Shown one piece after another: positions 35,459 to 43,909 of a DNA stretch of 64,000 nt. The DNA is from Niveibacterium microcysteis (GTDB lineage: Bacteria; Pseudomonadota; Gammaproteobacteria; Burkholderiales; Rhodocyclaceae). The stretch is taken from positions 2,418,001 through 2,482,000 of the forward strand of contig NZ_CP071060.1 in assembly GCF_017161445.1 (NCBI RefSeq), in the 5' to 3' direction. A program made the position numbers and the translations under genes. Each line of letters begins with the position of its first letter. Position 1 is the first letter of the stretch. The notes under the pieces were generated by a model. The model was given only the letters and a program-made list of their open reading frames with translations. It was not told where the DNA came from and made no database searches.

Positions 35459-36959
35459 CGCGCTTCCCGGTTGGCCCACGACCGACACGCAGGCGGACCG
35501 GCATGCCGCAGGCCTCCCATTGCGCCCCCTCCTCCTCAAGCAAGGCAGCGGTCAGTGGACGATCCTGCAGATCGGCAGCCGAGGCGGACAATTGGAAGCC
35601 CTTGCGCGAGGCGGTCACGACAAGCTCTGGTGCGGGAGTGAGGTCACGCGTGCGATGCAGGATGAAGGCCACCCGCAGGCATAGCATCAGCATCCAGTCC
35701 GTTTCAGTTGGCCCGAGGGGCAATACCCGCTCAAGCTTCCCGCGATGTCCGAGGGCGAGACAGGCCAGCCGCGCCTGATCCTTGCGCGAGAAGCCCGGCA
35801 TGTCGGCGTTGGCGAGGATGTACGCGCTGTGCTTGTGGTAGCTCGAATGCGCAACCGAAAGGCCCACTTCATGCAGCCGTGCCGCCCAGTTGAGGAAACG
35901 GCGATCGATATGGTCCGGGTCCGCTGCCGCGGGCATTGCCTGGATCAGCAACTTGCAGGCGGTATCCGCAACACGTAGCGCCTGGGCCGCGTCGACCTCG
36001 TGCCGACGCATGAAGGTCTCGACGGTGGCATCGCGCAGATCGTGGTGGGTATAGCGGCCGATCAGGTCGTGCAGCACGCCTTGCCGCAGTGCACCGTCGC
36101 AGAAGGTAATCCTGTCGAGATCCAATGCCTCCATCGCAGCAGACATGATCGCGAAACCGCCCGGCAGCACCGGCAGACGGTCTGCCCGCACGCCTGCAAT
36201 GGCCAGGCGATTTACATTGCCTGCCTTGATCAGTTCATTGCGCAGCTTGGCGATGCCATCGCGGGTGATGCCACCCTCGGAGAAATGGTTCAGTTCGAGG
36301 ATTTCGGCGATTGCTTTCGCGCTACCGCTGGAAGCAATCGCGAACTCCCAACCGACTTCTCGATAGGTGCGGGAAATGGTTTCCAGCTCACGCATTGCAG
36401 CAATTTCGGCGGCACGCAGCCCGGCCTTGTCGATGCGCCCGTCGGGAAAGAAGCGCAAGCTGTAGCTCACGCAGCCCATGTAGAGCGACTCGAGCACGAT
36501 TGGTTGCAAGCCACGCCCGATGATGAATTCGGTCGAACCGCCGCCAATATCGAACACCAATTGCTTGCGGCCCGGATCGGGCAAGGTGTGCACCACGCCG
36601 AGATAGATCAGGCGGGCTTCTTCACGACCGGAGATCACTTCGATCGGGAACCCGAGTGCCTTCTCGGCCTGCTCCAGAAAACTCGTGGCGTTCTTCGCGA
36701 CACGCAGGGTGTTGGTCGCAACAGCGCGCACTTCTTCCGGTTGGAAGCCCCGCAGACGTTCACCGAATTTCCGCAACGCCGTCAGGCCGCGCGCTTGCGA
36801 CGCGATGTCGAGATGCTTGTCGGCGGACAGCCCGGCAGCAAGGCGCACTGGTTCCTTGAGGTTATCGAGCGCAAAGATCTGGTCTCCGACGACGCGGCCG
36901 ACAATCAAGCGAAAGCTGTTTGAGCCCAGGTCGACTGCAGCGATAAGCTCGTGTTTCAT
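35451..36959 (-). CDS. ppx: Exopolyphosphatase
   Basis: Ppx removes terminal phosphate from polyphosphate (and may act on pppGpp). The 502-residue protein has the sugar-kinase/actin-like core: AAVDLGSNSFRLIVGR (phosphate loop), AVATNTLRVAKN, ISGREEARLIYLGV and VFDIGGGSTEFIIG. A helical HD-like domain follows (about 310-500; HEVGLSVAHSSYHKHSAYIL). ATG 36959 gives the normal start; GTG/ATG codons upstream to 36974 are possible. It is divergent from ppk, a common arrangement, and overlaps the downstream mlaE-like gene. Confidence 0.94.
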   Translation of the reverse strand: MKHELIAAVDLGSNSFRLIVGRVVGDQIFALDNLKEPVRLAAGLSADKHLDIASQARGLTALRKFGERLRGFQPEEVRAVATNTLRVAKNATSFLEQAEKALGFPIEVISGREEARLIYLGVVHTLPDPGRKQLVFDIGGGSTEFIIGRGLQPIVLESLYMGCVSYSLRFFPDGRIDKAGLRAAEIAAMRELETISRTYREVGWEFAIASSGSAKAIAEILELNHFSEGGITRDGIAKLRNELIKAGNVNRLAIAGVRADRLPVLPGGFAIMSAAMEALDLDRITFCDGALRQGVLHDLIGRYTHHDLRDATVETFMRRHEVDAAQALRVADTACKLLIQAMPAAADPDHIDRRFLNWAARLHEVGLSVAHSSYHKHSAYILANADMPGFSRKDQARLACLALGHRGKLERVLPLGPTETDWMLMLCLRVAFILHRTRDLTPAPELVVTASRKGFQLSASAADLQDRPLTAALLEEEGAQWEACGMPVRLRVGRGPTGKRDA

Positions 36960-37056
36960 ATGTTTTGCCACCAAGGCGGTTGGAGCTGGCGGCCGATTCT
37001 AGCCCGGATGCTCGCCGCCCTGCGTGCGCGACGCGGATTCGCTTGCGGATAGCCTC

Positions 37057-37089
37057 ATGTCAACGAACCGTAACGGAAATGTCACACAA
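37057..37089 (+). promoter_or_regulatory. Candidate Pho box upstream of ppk
   Basis: Three repeats spaced exactly 11 bases apart begin at 37057, 37068 and 37079: ATGTCAA, CCGTAAC and ATGTCAC. Each is followed by a short A-rich spacer (CGAA, GGAA, ACAA). PhoB binds tandem 11-base units of this type (CTGTCAT-like plus A-rich 4 bases). The block lies 29 bases before the ppk start chosen here. It would place ppk under phosphate starvation control. Confidence 0.5.
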
Positions 37090-37117
37090 TAGTGCATCGC
37101 TCAGAACGGACCGTGAA

Positions 37118-39235
37118 ATGACTCGTACGCCCTGGCAACGCCAACACCCTGCCGAGCATTACCTGAATCGTGAGCTGTCGCTGCTGGCCTTCCAGCGCCG
37201 CGTGCTGGCGCAGGCCGCGGACCCCACCGTGCCGCTGCTGGAGCGGCTGAAGTTTCTCTGCATCGTATCGAGCAACCTCGACGAGTTCTTCGAAATTCGC
37301 GTCGCTGGTGTGCGCGCCCAGAACGCCCTGGGCGCCAACTCGAACGCGCCGGACGCAATCCAGCCGAACGAGCTGTACCCGCGCATCTGTCGGGAAGTTC
37401 ACGGCATCATTGCCGAGCAGTACTCGCTGCTGAACGACACGATCCTGCCCGCACTTGCAACCGAGGGCATCCGCTTCCTGCGGCGCAGTGTATGGACACC
37501 CGAACAGCAGGCCTGGATTCGCGATTACTTCTATCGCGAAGTGATGCCGGTGCTGACCCCGATCGGCCTCGACCCCGCTCACCCGTTCCCGCGCGTGCTC
37601 AACAAGAGCCTTAACTTTGCAGTCGAACTCGAAGGGCGGGACGCGTTCGGCCGCGTCTCGAACGCGGCGATCGTGCAGGCGCCGCGCGCCTTGCCACGCG
37701 TGATCCACATTCCGCCCGAACTCGGCGGCAGCCCGCACACCTTCGTGTTCCTTTCCTCGATCCTGCACGCGCATGTAGGCGCGCTGTTCGAAGGCATGAC
37801 GGTGCTCGGCTGCTATCAGTTCCGCGTTACCCGCAATAGCGACCTGCTGTTCGACGAAGAAGACATCAAGGATCTGCGCACCGCTCTGCAGGGCGAACTG
37901 CAGCATCGCCACTTTGGCGATGAAGTGCGCCTGGAAGTGGCGGACAACTGTTCCGATGCGATGGCCGACTTCCTGTTACAGCAGTTCGATCTGGGGCGCC
38001 AGGAGCTCTACCAGGTGCCCGGCATCGTCAACCTCGTTCGCCTGATGCAAGTGCCCGATTGGGTCGATCGACCCGATCTGAAGTTCCGTCCGTTCAAGCC
38101 GGTGGTCCCGAAGGATCTCGACTCGCGTTGTGACATCTTTGCGGCAATCCGCAAGCGCGACCACCTGCTGCACCACCCGTTCCAGAGCTTCGCGCCGGTG
38201 ATCGACCTGCTGCGCAACGCCGCGGACGATCCGCAGGTTCTGGCAATCAAGATGACGGTCTATCGCACCGGCACCGATTCCGTGCTGATGGAGCACCTGA
38301 TCCGGGCCGCGCGCAAAGGCAAGGAAGTCACCGTCGTCGTTGAGCTGCTGGCGCGGTTTGACGAGGAAGCCAACATCAGCTGGGCTTCGCGCCTGGAGGA
38401 AGCTGGCGCGCATGTGGTGTATGGCGTGGTGGGCTACAAGACGCACGCCAAAATGCTGATGGTCGTTCGCCGTGAGGATACCGACAGCGGCGGCGGCGGG
38501 GTTTTGCGGCGCTATGTACACCTTGGTACCGGCAACTACCACCCGCGCACCACGCGTTTCTACACGGACTTCGGGCTGTTCACTGCGAATGAAGACATCG
38601 GCGCAGACGTCAGCGACATCTTCAAGCAGCTGACCGGCCTTGGTCACCCGCGTGCGCTCCGGCACCTCTGGCAGGCGCCCTTCACGCTGCAGCCCAGCGT
38701 CGTCGCAGCAATCAGGAATGAAGCCGAGATCGCACGCGCTGGCGGCAAGGGCCGCATCATCGCCAAGCTGAATGCGCTGCTTGAGGCTGAGACGATTGAG
38801 GCGCTCTACGATGCGAGCGCGGCTGGCGTGGAAATCGACCTGATCGTCCGCGGCCCCTGCGCGCTGCGCCCTCAAGTCCCGGGCCTGTCGGACAACATCC
38901 GCGTCCGCTCGGTCGTTGGCCGTTTCCTCGAACACACCCGGGTGCTGTATTTCAGCGCGAACGGTGAGGACCGCGTCTATCTCTCGAGCGCGGACTGGAT
39001 GGAGCGCAACTTCTTCCGGCGGATCGAGACAGCCTTCCCGATCCTCGACCCGAAACTCAAGCGCCGGGTGATCAAGGAAGGCCTCAAACCTTACTTGGGC
39101 GACAACTGCCAAGCTTGGGATCTATCGGGCGACGATGGTAGTTACCGTCGCAAGCAGGGGCGCACGATCCGCCGTTCGGCGCAGGAAATCCTGTTGTCAG
39201 AACTCGTCGGTGGCGCCAGCGGCACCACGAGCTGA
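37118..39235 (+). CDS. ppk: Polyphosphate kinase 1
   Basis: PPK1 polymerises the gamma-phosphate of ATP into polyphosphate. The 705-residue protein shows the four-domain PPK1 layout: an N-terminal helical domain (HYLNRELSLLAFQRRVLAQA, ERLKFLCIVSSNLDEFFEIR), head domain, and two phospholipase-D-like catalytic domains. His443 in YKTHAKMLMVV is the autophosphorylated residue; LGTGNYHPRTTRFYTDFGLF follows, and the second active-site His is in LEHTRVLYFSANGED. ATG 37079 would add 13 residues but overlaps the candidate Pho box, so 37118 is preferred. It ends 16 bases before the convergent relA. Confidence 0.96.
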   Translation: MTRTPWQRQHPAEHYLNRELSLLAFQRRVLAQAADPTVPLLERLKFLCIVSSNLDEFFEIRVAGVRAQNALGANSNAPDAIQPNELYPRICREVHGIIAEQYSLLNDTILPALATEGIRFLRRSVWTPEQQAWIRDYFYREVMPVLTPIGLDPAHPFPRVLNKSLNFAVELEGRDAFGRVSNAAIVQAPRALPRVIHIPPELGGSPHTFVFLSSILHAHVGALFEGMTVLGCYQFRVTRNSDLLFDEEDIKDLRTALQGELQHRHFGDEVRLEVADNCSDAMADFLLQQFDLGRQELYQVPGIVNLVRLMQVPDWVDRPDLKFRPFKPVVPKDLDSRCDIFAAIRKRDHLLHHPFQSFAPVIDLLRNAADDPQVLAIKMTVYRTGTDSVLMEHLIRAARKGKEVTVVVELLARFDEEANISWASRLEEAGAHVVYGVVGYKTHAKMLMVVRREDTDSGGGGVLRRYVHLGTGNYHPRTTRFYTDFGLFTANEDIGADVSDIFKQLTGLGHPRALRHLWQAPFTLQPSVVAAIRNEAEIARAGGKGRIIAKLNALLEAETIEALYDASAAGVEIDLIVRGPCALRPQVPGLSDNIRVRSVVGRFLEHTRVLYFSANGEDRVYLSSADWMERNFFRRIETAFPILDPKLKRRVIKEGLKPYLGDNCQAWDLSGDDGSYRRKQGRTIRRSAQEILLSELVGGASGTTS

Positions 39236-39251
39236 ACGACCTACGCGCCGC

Positions 39252-41453
39252 TCAAGCGCGGCGCGCACGCTCCACGCCTTCAACTTCACCGATCAGGGTC
39301 AGCGCACGCTGGCTCTGACTCGCGTTTCGCACCTCGATCGTAAAGCGCATGAAGGCCCGGCCACCTTTTGACATGGTATTCACCGCGATCACATTGAGCT
39401 TCTCGCGCGAGAGAATCTCGGAAATGTCGCGCAGCAGGCCTTGCCGGTCGTGTGCGTCAACCGCGATATCGATCGGATAGACGTCGCTGACCTGAGCAGC
39501 GGTGTCTGCCTCGCCCCAGGCGGCCTCGACCACACGCTCAGGATGCTTCAGCGCCACATGCTTGAAGTCGCGGCAATCGCTACGGTGAATGGAAACCCCT
39601 TTGCCACGCGTGACAAAGCCGGAGATCGCGTCCGGCGGCGCCGGTTTACAACAGCGGCTCAGGGTGGTCATCAGCCGCCCGACCCCGACGATCAGAATCT
39701 TGTCGTCGCGCCCCCGCCCGCGACTCCGCCCGATCACGACATCCGGGGCAGGCTCGGCCGGGCTGACGTCGCCATGCAAGGCGATCTGGATCTGGCGTGT
39801 GCCTACATCGCCACGCCCCACCGCAATCAGGAAGGCATCCGTGGTCTTGAAACCGAGCCGTGAGGCGAGATCATCAAGACTGGAATGCGCCTGCCCTTCG
39901 CGCTGCAGCTCCTTGAGGGCGATCGTGCGCCCCTGCGACAAGGTTTCGGCCTCTTCCTGCAACGTGAACCAACGCCGCACTTTCGAGCGCGCGTTCGACG
40001 TGGCAAGGTAGCCAAGCTGTGGATTGAGCCAATCGCGTGAAGGCCCGCCCTGCTTCGCCGCAATGATGTCGACCACCTGGCCATTGTCGAGCGCGGTATT
40101 CAGCGACACCATCTGGCCGTTGATTTTCGCGCCGCGGCAACGGTGTCCGAGGTCGGAATGAACGCGGTAAGCAAAGTCGATCGGCGTCGCGCCACTCGGC
40201 AAATCAACCACCCGCCCTTGCGGCGTCATGACGTAGATCGTGTCGTCGAGCGAAGCGTTCTTGTAATGCGATTCCCATTGTGCGGAATCACTGATCTCGT
40301 CGCGCCACGAGAGCAGCTGGCGCAACAAGGCAATCTTCTCGTCGTACTCGCCTGTCTCGCGCGCGCCTTCCTTGTAGCGCCAATGCGCAGCAACGCCAAG
40401 TTCGGCGTGCCGGTGCATCTCCATCGTCCGGATCTGCACTTCAAGCGCCCGCCCGTCCGAGGCCCGCACAGCGGTGTGCAGACTCTGGTAGTTGTTGCCC
40501 TTGGGCTTCGAGATGTAGTCGTCGTACTCGCCGGGAATCGGTTGCCAGATCGTATGCACGATCCCGAGGGCGGTATAGCAGTCGCGCACATCGCGCACGA
40601 GTACGCGGAGCGCCCGCACGTCGTACACCTGGGAGAAGTCCAGATGCTTGGCCCGCATCTTGTTGTAGATGGAGTAGATGTGCTTGGGCCGCCCATACAC
40701 ATCGGCCTGTACGCCGGCAGCGGCAAGGTCATCCTTGAGCCGCGCGATCGACGTCTCGATGAATGCCTCGCGCTCGACGCGGCGCTCGTCGAGCATCTTT
40801 GCAATGCGTTTGTAGGTTTGCGGCTCAAGGAACCGAAACGAAAGGTCTTCAAGCTCCCATTTCAGCTGCCAGACGCCGAGCCGGTTTGCCAATGGCGCGT
40901 AGAGATCCATGCTTTCGCGCGCAAGCTCTTCCTTCGAATCCGAATCATGCTCGGTGAGGTAGCGCAGCGTCTGCGTGCGGCTTGCGAGCCGCAGCAGCAC
41001 GACGCGGATGTCCTCCACCATCGCAAGCACCATCTTGCGCAGGACTTCGGTCTGGGCTCGTACGTCGGTAGCCGCCGATTGCGCCGCCTTCCGGGTGATC
41101 AGGCGCAGGCCGTTGAGACGCGCCATGCCGTCCGTCAGCCTTGCAACATTGCGCCCGAAGCGTCGTTCGACCTCCTCGCTGGGCTCATCGACGTACTCGA
41201 CGACCGCAAAAAGCAATGCCGCCAAACGGGTGTCGAGATCGAGCTTGAGTGCAACGGCAATGAGCGCCATTCCCAACGCATGTCGGAGCGTCGGTTCGCC
41301 AGTTCGCAGCGTGTGCTCGCCGTAAAGCGGCACGATCCAGTCCAACGCAGACTGCAACGGCACCAGGGCGTCGCCGCCGAGCCCTTCCGCCAAGGCTGCT
41401 GCGCTTGGGACCGACGAATCGGAGCTATCGAGAGAATGGGCAACTTGAACCAT
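39252..41453 (-). CDS. relA: RelA, (p)ppGpp synthetase
   Basis: RelA makes (p)ppGpp on stalled ribosomes. The 733-residue protein has a degenerate hydrolase domain: the HD motif region of SpoT (LLHDVVED) reads LLFAVVEYVDE, so hydrolysis is lost. The synthetase domain is intact (YGRPKHIYSIYNKM, YDVRALRVLV, EYDDYISKPKGNNYQSLHT, ALEVQIRTMEMHRHAELGVA). TGS (IYVMTPQGRVVDLPSGATPIDFAY), zinc-finger-like CCKPAPPDAISGFVTRG and C-terminal ACT domains follow. ATG 41453 is chosen; ATG 41498 would add 15 residues. A separate SpoT is expected elsewhere in the genome. Confidence 0.95.
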   Translation of the reverse strand: MVQVAHSLDSSDSSVPSAAALAEGLGGDALVPLQSALDWIVPLYGEHTLRTGEPTLRHALGMALIAVALKLDLDTRLAALLFAVVEYVDEPSEEVERRFGRNVARLTDGMARLNGLRLITRKAAQSAATDVRAQTEVLRKMVLAMVEDIRVVLLRLASRTQTLRYLTEHDSDSKEELARESMDLYAPLANRLGVWQLKWELEDLSFRFLEPQTYKRIAKMLDERRVEREAFIETSIARLKDDLAAAGVQADVYGRPKHIYSIYNKMRAKHLDFSQVYDVRALRVLVRDVRDCYTALGIVHTIWQPIPGEYDDYISKPKGNNYQSLHTAVRASDGRALEVQIRTMEMHRHAELGVAAHWRYKEGARETGEYDEKIALLRQLLSWRDEISDSAQWESHYKNASLDDTIYVMTPQGRVVDLPSGATPIDFAYRVHSDLGHRCRGAKINGQMVSLNTALDNGQVVDIIAAKQGGPSRDWLNPQLGYLATSNARSKVRRWFTLQEEAETLSQGRTIALKELQREGQAHSSLDDLASRLGFKTTDAFLIAVGRGDVGTRQIQIALHGDVSPAEPAPDVVIGRSRGRGRDDKILIVGVGRLMTTLSRCCKPAPPDAISGFVTRGKGVSIHRSDCRDFKHVALKHPERVVEAAWGEADTAAQVSDVYPIDIAVDAHDRQGLLRDISEILSREKLNVIAVNTMSKGGRAFMRFTIEVRNASQSQRALTLIGEVEGVERARRA

Positions 41454-41516
41454 GGGCGCATTATTCCACAAGCCCTCGACCATGCTCCCCGACGCCATGC
41501 CAGCTAGACTTGCGGC

Positions 41517-42272
41517 ATGAGATGGCTCAAACGTTTTTGGTCAGCGCCGCAAGCAGATCAACCGGCAGCGGAGGACGTCCTCGCTGAGGCAGAAGCCGCC
41601 CTCCCCTTCATTCAAAACTTGACGCCCGACGCGCGGGATCGGCTGCGCCAGATGGCGCTGGAATTCCTGGCCGGAAAGGAGTTTTCTGGCGCTGCGGGTC
41701 TTGAAGTAACCGCCTTCATGCAGGCATCGATTGCATTACAGGCCTGTTTACCGGTACTCGAGTTAGGCCTATCGGCCTACGACGGCTGGGTGGGCATCGT
41801 TATTTACCCGGGCGACTTCGTGATTCCGCGTCGTACGATGGACGAGGATGGCGTCCTGCATGAATACGACGAAGCGGCGCTCGGCGAAGCCTGGGATGGC
41901 GGCCCGGTCGTGCTGGCCTGGTTCGATGACCCCGAGGAGTACGAAGGTGCAAACGTGGTCGTGCACGAGTTCGCCCACAAGCTCGACATGCTCAGCGGCG
42001 AGGCGGACGGCCTGCCACCTCTGCATGCCGGCATGTCGGTCGAGGCTTGGGATGCCGCACTCGGCGACGCGTACGATGACTTCTGCGATCGCGTCGACGC
42101 GGGCGAAGAAACGCAGATTGACCCTTACGCCGCTGAACACCCGGCAGAGTTCTTTGCGGTGGTCAGTGAGGTGTTCTTTGTTGAGCCGGAACTTCTGAAC
42201 AGCACCTACCCACGCGTCTACGAACAGTTGGCGATGTTCTATCGACAGGATCCGTTGGCTCGGGGGCAATAA
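41517..42272 (+). CDS. mtfA: MtfA-family zinc peptidase
   Basis: In enterobacteria MtfA binds the glucose repressor Mlc and has zinc aminopeptidase activity. The 251-residue protein has the gluzincin motif HEFAHKLDML (HExxH), a helical N-terminus (LPFIQNLTPDARDRLRQMALEFL), the conserved GWVGIVIYPGDFVIPRR, and the downstream Glu in HPAEFFAVVSEVFF as the third zinc ligand. It is cytoplasmic. A perfect terminator follows within 2 bases. The gene neighbours glycogen metabolism, which may fit a role in carbon control, but no Mlc homologue is seen in the window. Confidence 0.93.
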   Translation: MRWLKRFWSAPQADQPAAEDVLAEAEAALPFIQNLTPDARDRLRQMALEFLAGKEFSGAAGLEVTAFMQASIALQACLPVLELGLSAYDGWVGIVIYPGDFVIPRRTMDEDGVLHEYDEAALGEAWDGGPVVLAWFDDPEEYEGANVVVHEFAHKLDMLSGEADGLPPLHAGMSVEAWDAALGDAYDDFCDRVDAGEETQIDPYAAEHPAEFFAVVSEVFFVEPELLNSTYPRVYEQLAMFYRQDPLARGQ

Positions 42273-42273
42273 A

Positions 42274-42295
42274 AAAGGGGCCTATAGGCCCCTTT
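42274..42295. terminator. Bidirectional terminator between mtfA and malQ
   Basis: A perfect 22-base palindrome of arms AAAGGGGCCTA and TAGGCCCCTTT begins 2 bases after mtfA. A-runs on one side and T-runs on the other allow use from both strands; malQ ends at 42314 on the other strand. Confidence 0.85.
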
Positions 42296-42313
42296 CTGAC
42301 TAACGCGGTTCGC

Positions 42314-43858
42314 TCAAGGCAAAGGCTTGTCAGCCGGCCACTCCGACATGCGCGGGAGCTTGTCAGCACCGGTCCGCGAGGACAAGGCGCAGAGTTCGGC
42401 CAGACGACGCGCCGGCTCAGGACCCACGTAGTCCCACTTGAAGCGCCAAGTCCAGCAACCGATCTGACCCGGCGTGTTCATGCGGTGATAGCCGTCCAGA
42501 CCAAGCACGTCCTGGAACTGGTAGATCGCCATGCGGGCAACGGACATCGCAGCCGCACGAATCATCGTCCAGTGAATATCGTGACCATCGGTTGCCAGGT
42601 AGTGACGCGCGAAGTCGCGTTCACGCTCGGTACAGGTCGCCCACCATCCGCGAATCGTGTCGTTATCGTGCGTACCGGTGTACACAACGGTGTTCGGCAC
42701 GTAGTTGTGCGGCAGGAAGTTGTGATCCGGGCCTGCAGCGAATGCGAACTCCAGGATGCGCATACCCGGCAGCGCGAAGCTGTCACGCAGGTCTTCGACG
42801 TCCGGCGTGATGACACCGAGGTCCTCTGCGATGATCGGCAGCTTGCCAAGCGCCTTCTCGATGGCGGCAAACAGCGCCTTGCCCGGGCCGGGAACCCAGC
42901 GCCCGTGAATCGCGGTCGGCTCCGATGCGGGGATCTCCCAATAGCCGGCAAAGCCACGGAAGTGGTCGATACGCACGACGTCAGCGAGTGCCAGCTGACG
43001 CTTGATCCGCTCGATCCACCATGCGTAGCCATCCTTGTCCATCGCAGCCCAGTCGTACAGCGGGTTGCCCCAGCGCTGGCCGGTTGCGGAGAAGAAATCG
43101 GGCGGCACACCGGCAATCACCGTCGGCCACTTGTTTTCGTCGAGGTAGTACAGGTCCGGGCGAGCCCAGCAATCCGCGCTGTGGTGCGCAACGAAGATCG
43201 GCATGTCGCCGATCAGCTGAACACCACGCTCGTTTGCGTAAGCCTTGACCGACTTCCACTGACGATCAAAGCACCACTGAACGAACTGCCAGAAGGTGAT
43301 CGATTCGGCCAGATCCTTGCGTGCCTTGGCCAACGCCTTGGGCTCGCGCTTCGCAACGCCCTTGTCCCAGTCCGGCCAGAGCTTTCCGGCAAAGCGCTCA
43401 TCGAGCGCCATGAACAGTGCGTAGTCGTCGAGCCAGCTTGCCTCTGCCTTGCAGAACGCTTCAAACGCGGCCTTGTCGGCTGCGGACGCCTTGGCGGCAA
43501 AACCCGCGGCAGCCTGGCGCAGCTTCTCATTGCGGAACGGAACGACCTTCGCGTAGTTCACGCGCTCATCGCTGAAACCAACTCGTTCGGCATCGGTGAT
43601 CGGAGCAAGCCAGCCCTTCGCAACCAGCTCGTCGAGATCCACCATCAGCGGGTTGCCGGCGAACGCCGAGACGCTCATGTACGGCGAATCGGCCGGGCCG
43701 ATCGGCATCAGCGGAAGTACCTGCCACAGTGTCTGGCCGGCACCAACCAGCCAATCCACAAAGTGATAGGCCGCTTGACCGAGATCGCCACAGCCGTTCG
43801 GGCCAGGAAGCGAAGTCGGGTGCAGCAAAACGCCGCTGGTGCGTCTATCAAAGACCAT
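42314..43858 (-). CDS. malQ: 4-alpha-glucanotransferase (amylomaltase)
   Basis: MalQ transfers maltosyl or longer glucan segments and releases glucose during maltodextrin and glycogen breakdown. The 514-residue GH77 protein has SGVLLHPTSLPGPNGCGDLG at the start, DVVRIDHFRGFAGYWEIP with the nucleophile Asp, LPIIAEDLGVITPDV with the acid/base Glu, and VVYTGTHDNDTIRGWW with the third Asp. It is the last gene of the glgP-glgB-glgX-malQ operon, 51 bases after glgX. It would disproportionate the short chains released by GlgX. Confidence 0.95.
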   Translation of the reverse strand: MVFDRRTSGVLLHPTSLPGPNGCGDLGQAAYHFVDWLVGAGQTLWQVLPLMPIGPADSPYMSVSAFAGNPLMVDLDELVAKGWLAPITDAERVGFSDERVNYAKVVPFRNEKLRQAAAGFAAKASAADKAAFEAFCKAEASWLDDYALFMALDERFAGKLWPDWDKGVAKREPKALAKARKDLAESITFWQFVQWCFDRQWKSVKAYANERGVQLIGDMPIFVAHHSADCWARPDLYYLDENKWPTVIAGVPPDFFSATGQRWGNPLYDWAAMDKDGYAWWIERIKRQLALADVVRIDHFRGFAGYWEIPASEPTAIHGRWVPGPGKALFAAIEKALGKLPIIAEDLGVITPDVEDLRDSFALPGMRILEFAFAAGPDHNFLPHNYVPNTVVYTGTHDNDTIRGWWATCTERERDFARHYLATDGHDIHWTMIRAAAMSVARMAIYQFQDVLGLDGYHRMNTPGQIGCWTWRFKWDYVGPEPARRLAELCALSSRTGADKLPRMSEWPADKPLP

Positions 43859-43909
43859 CTGCGAGTCCTTTCTTTATTGTCGTGATCTATCTAGCGGGCC
43901 ATTTGGCGT

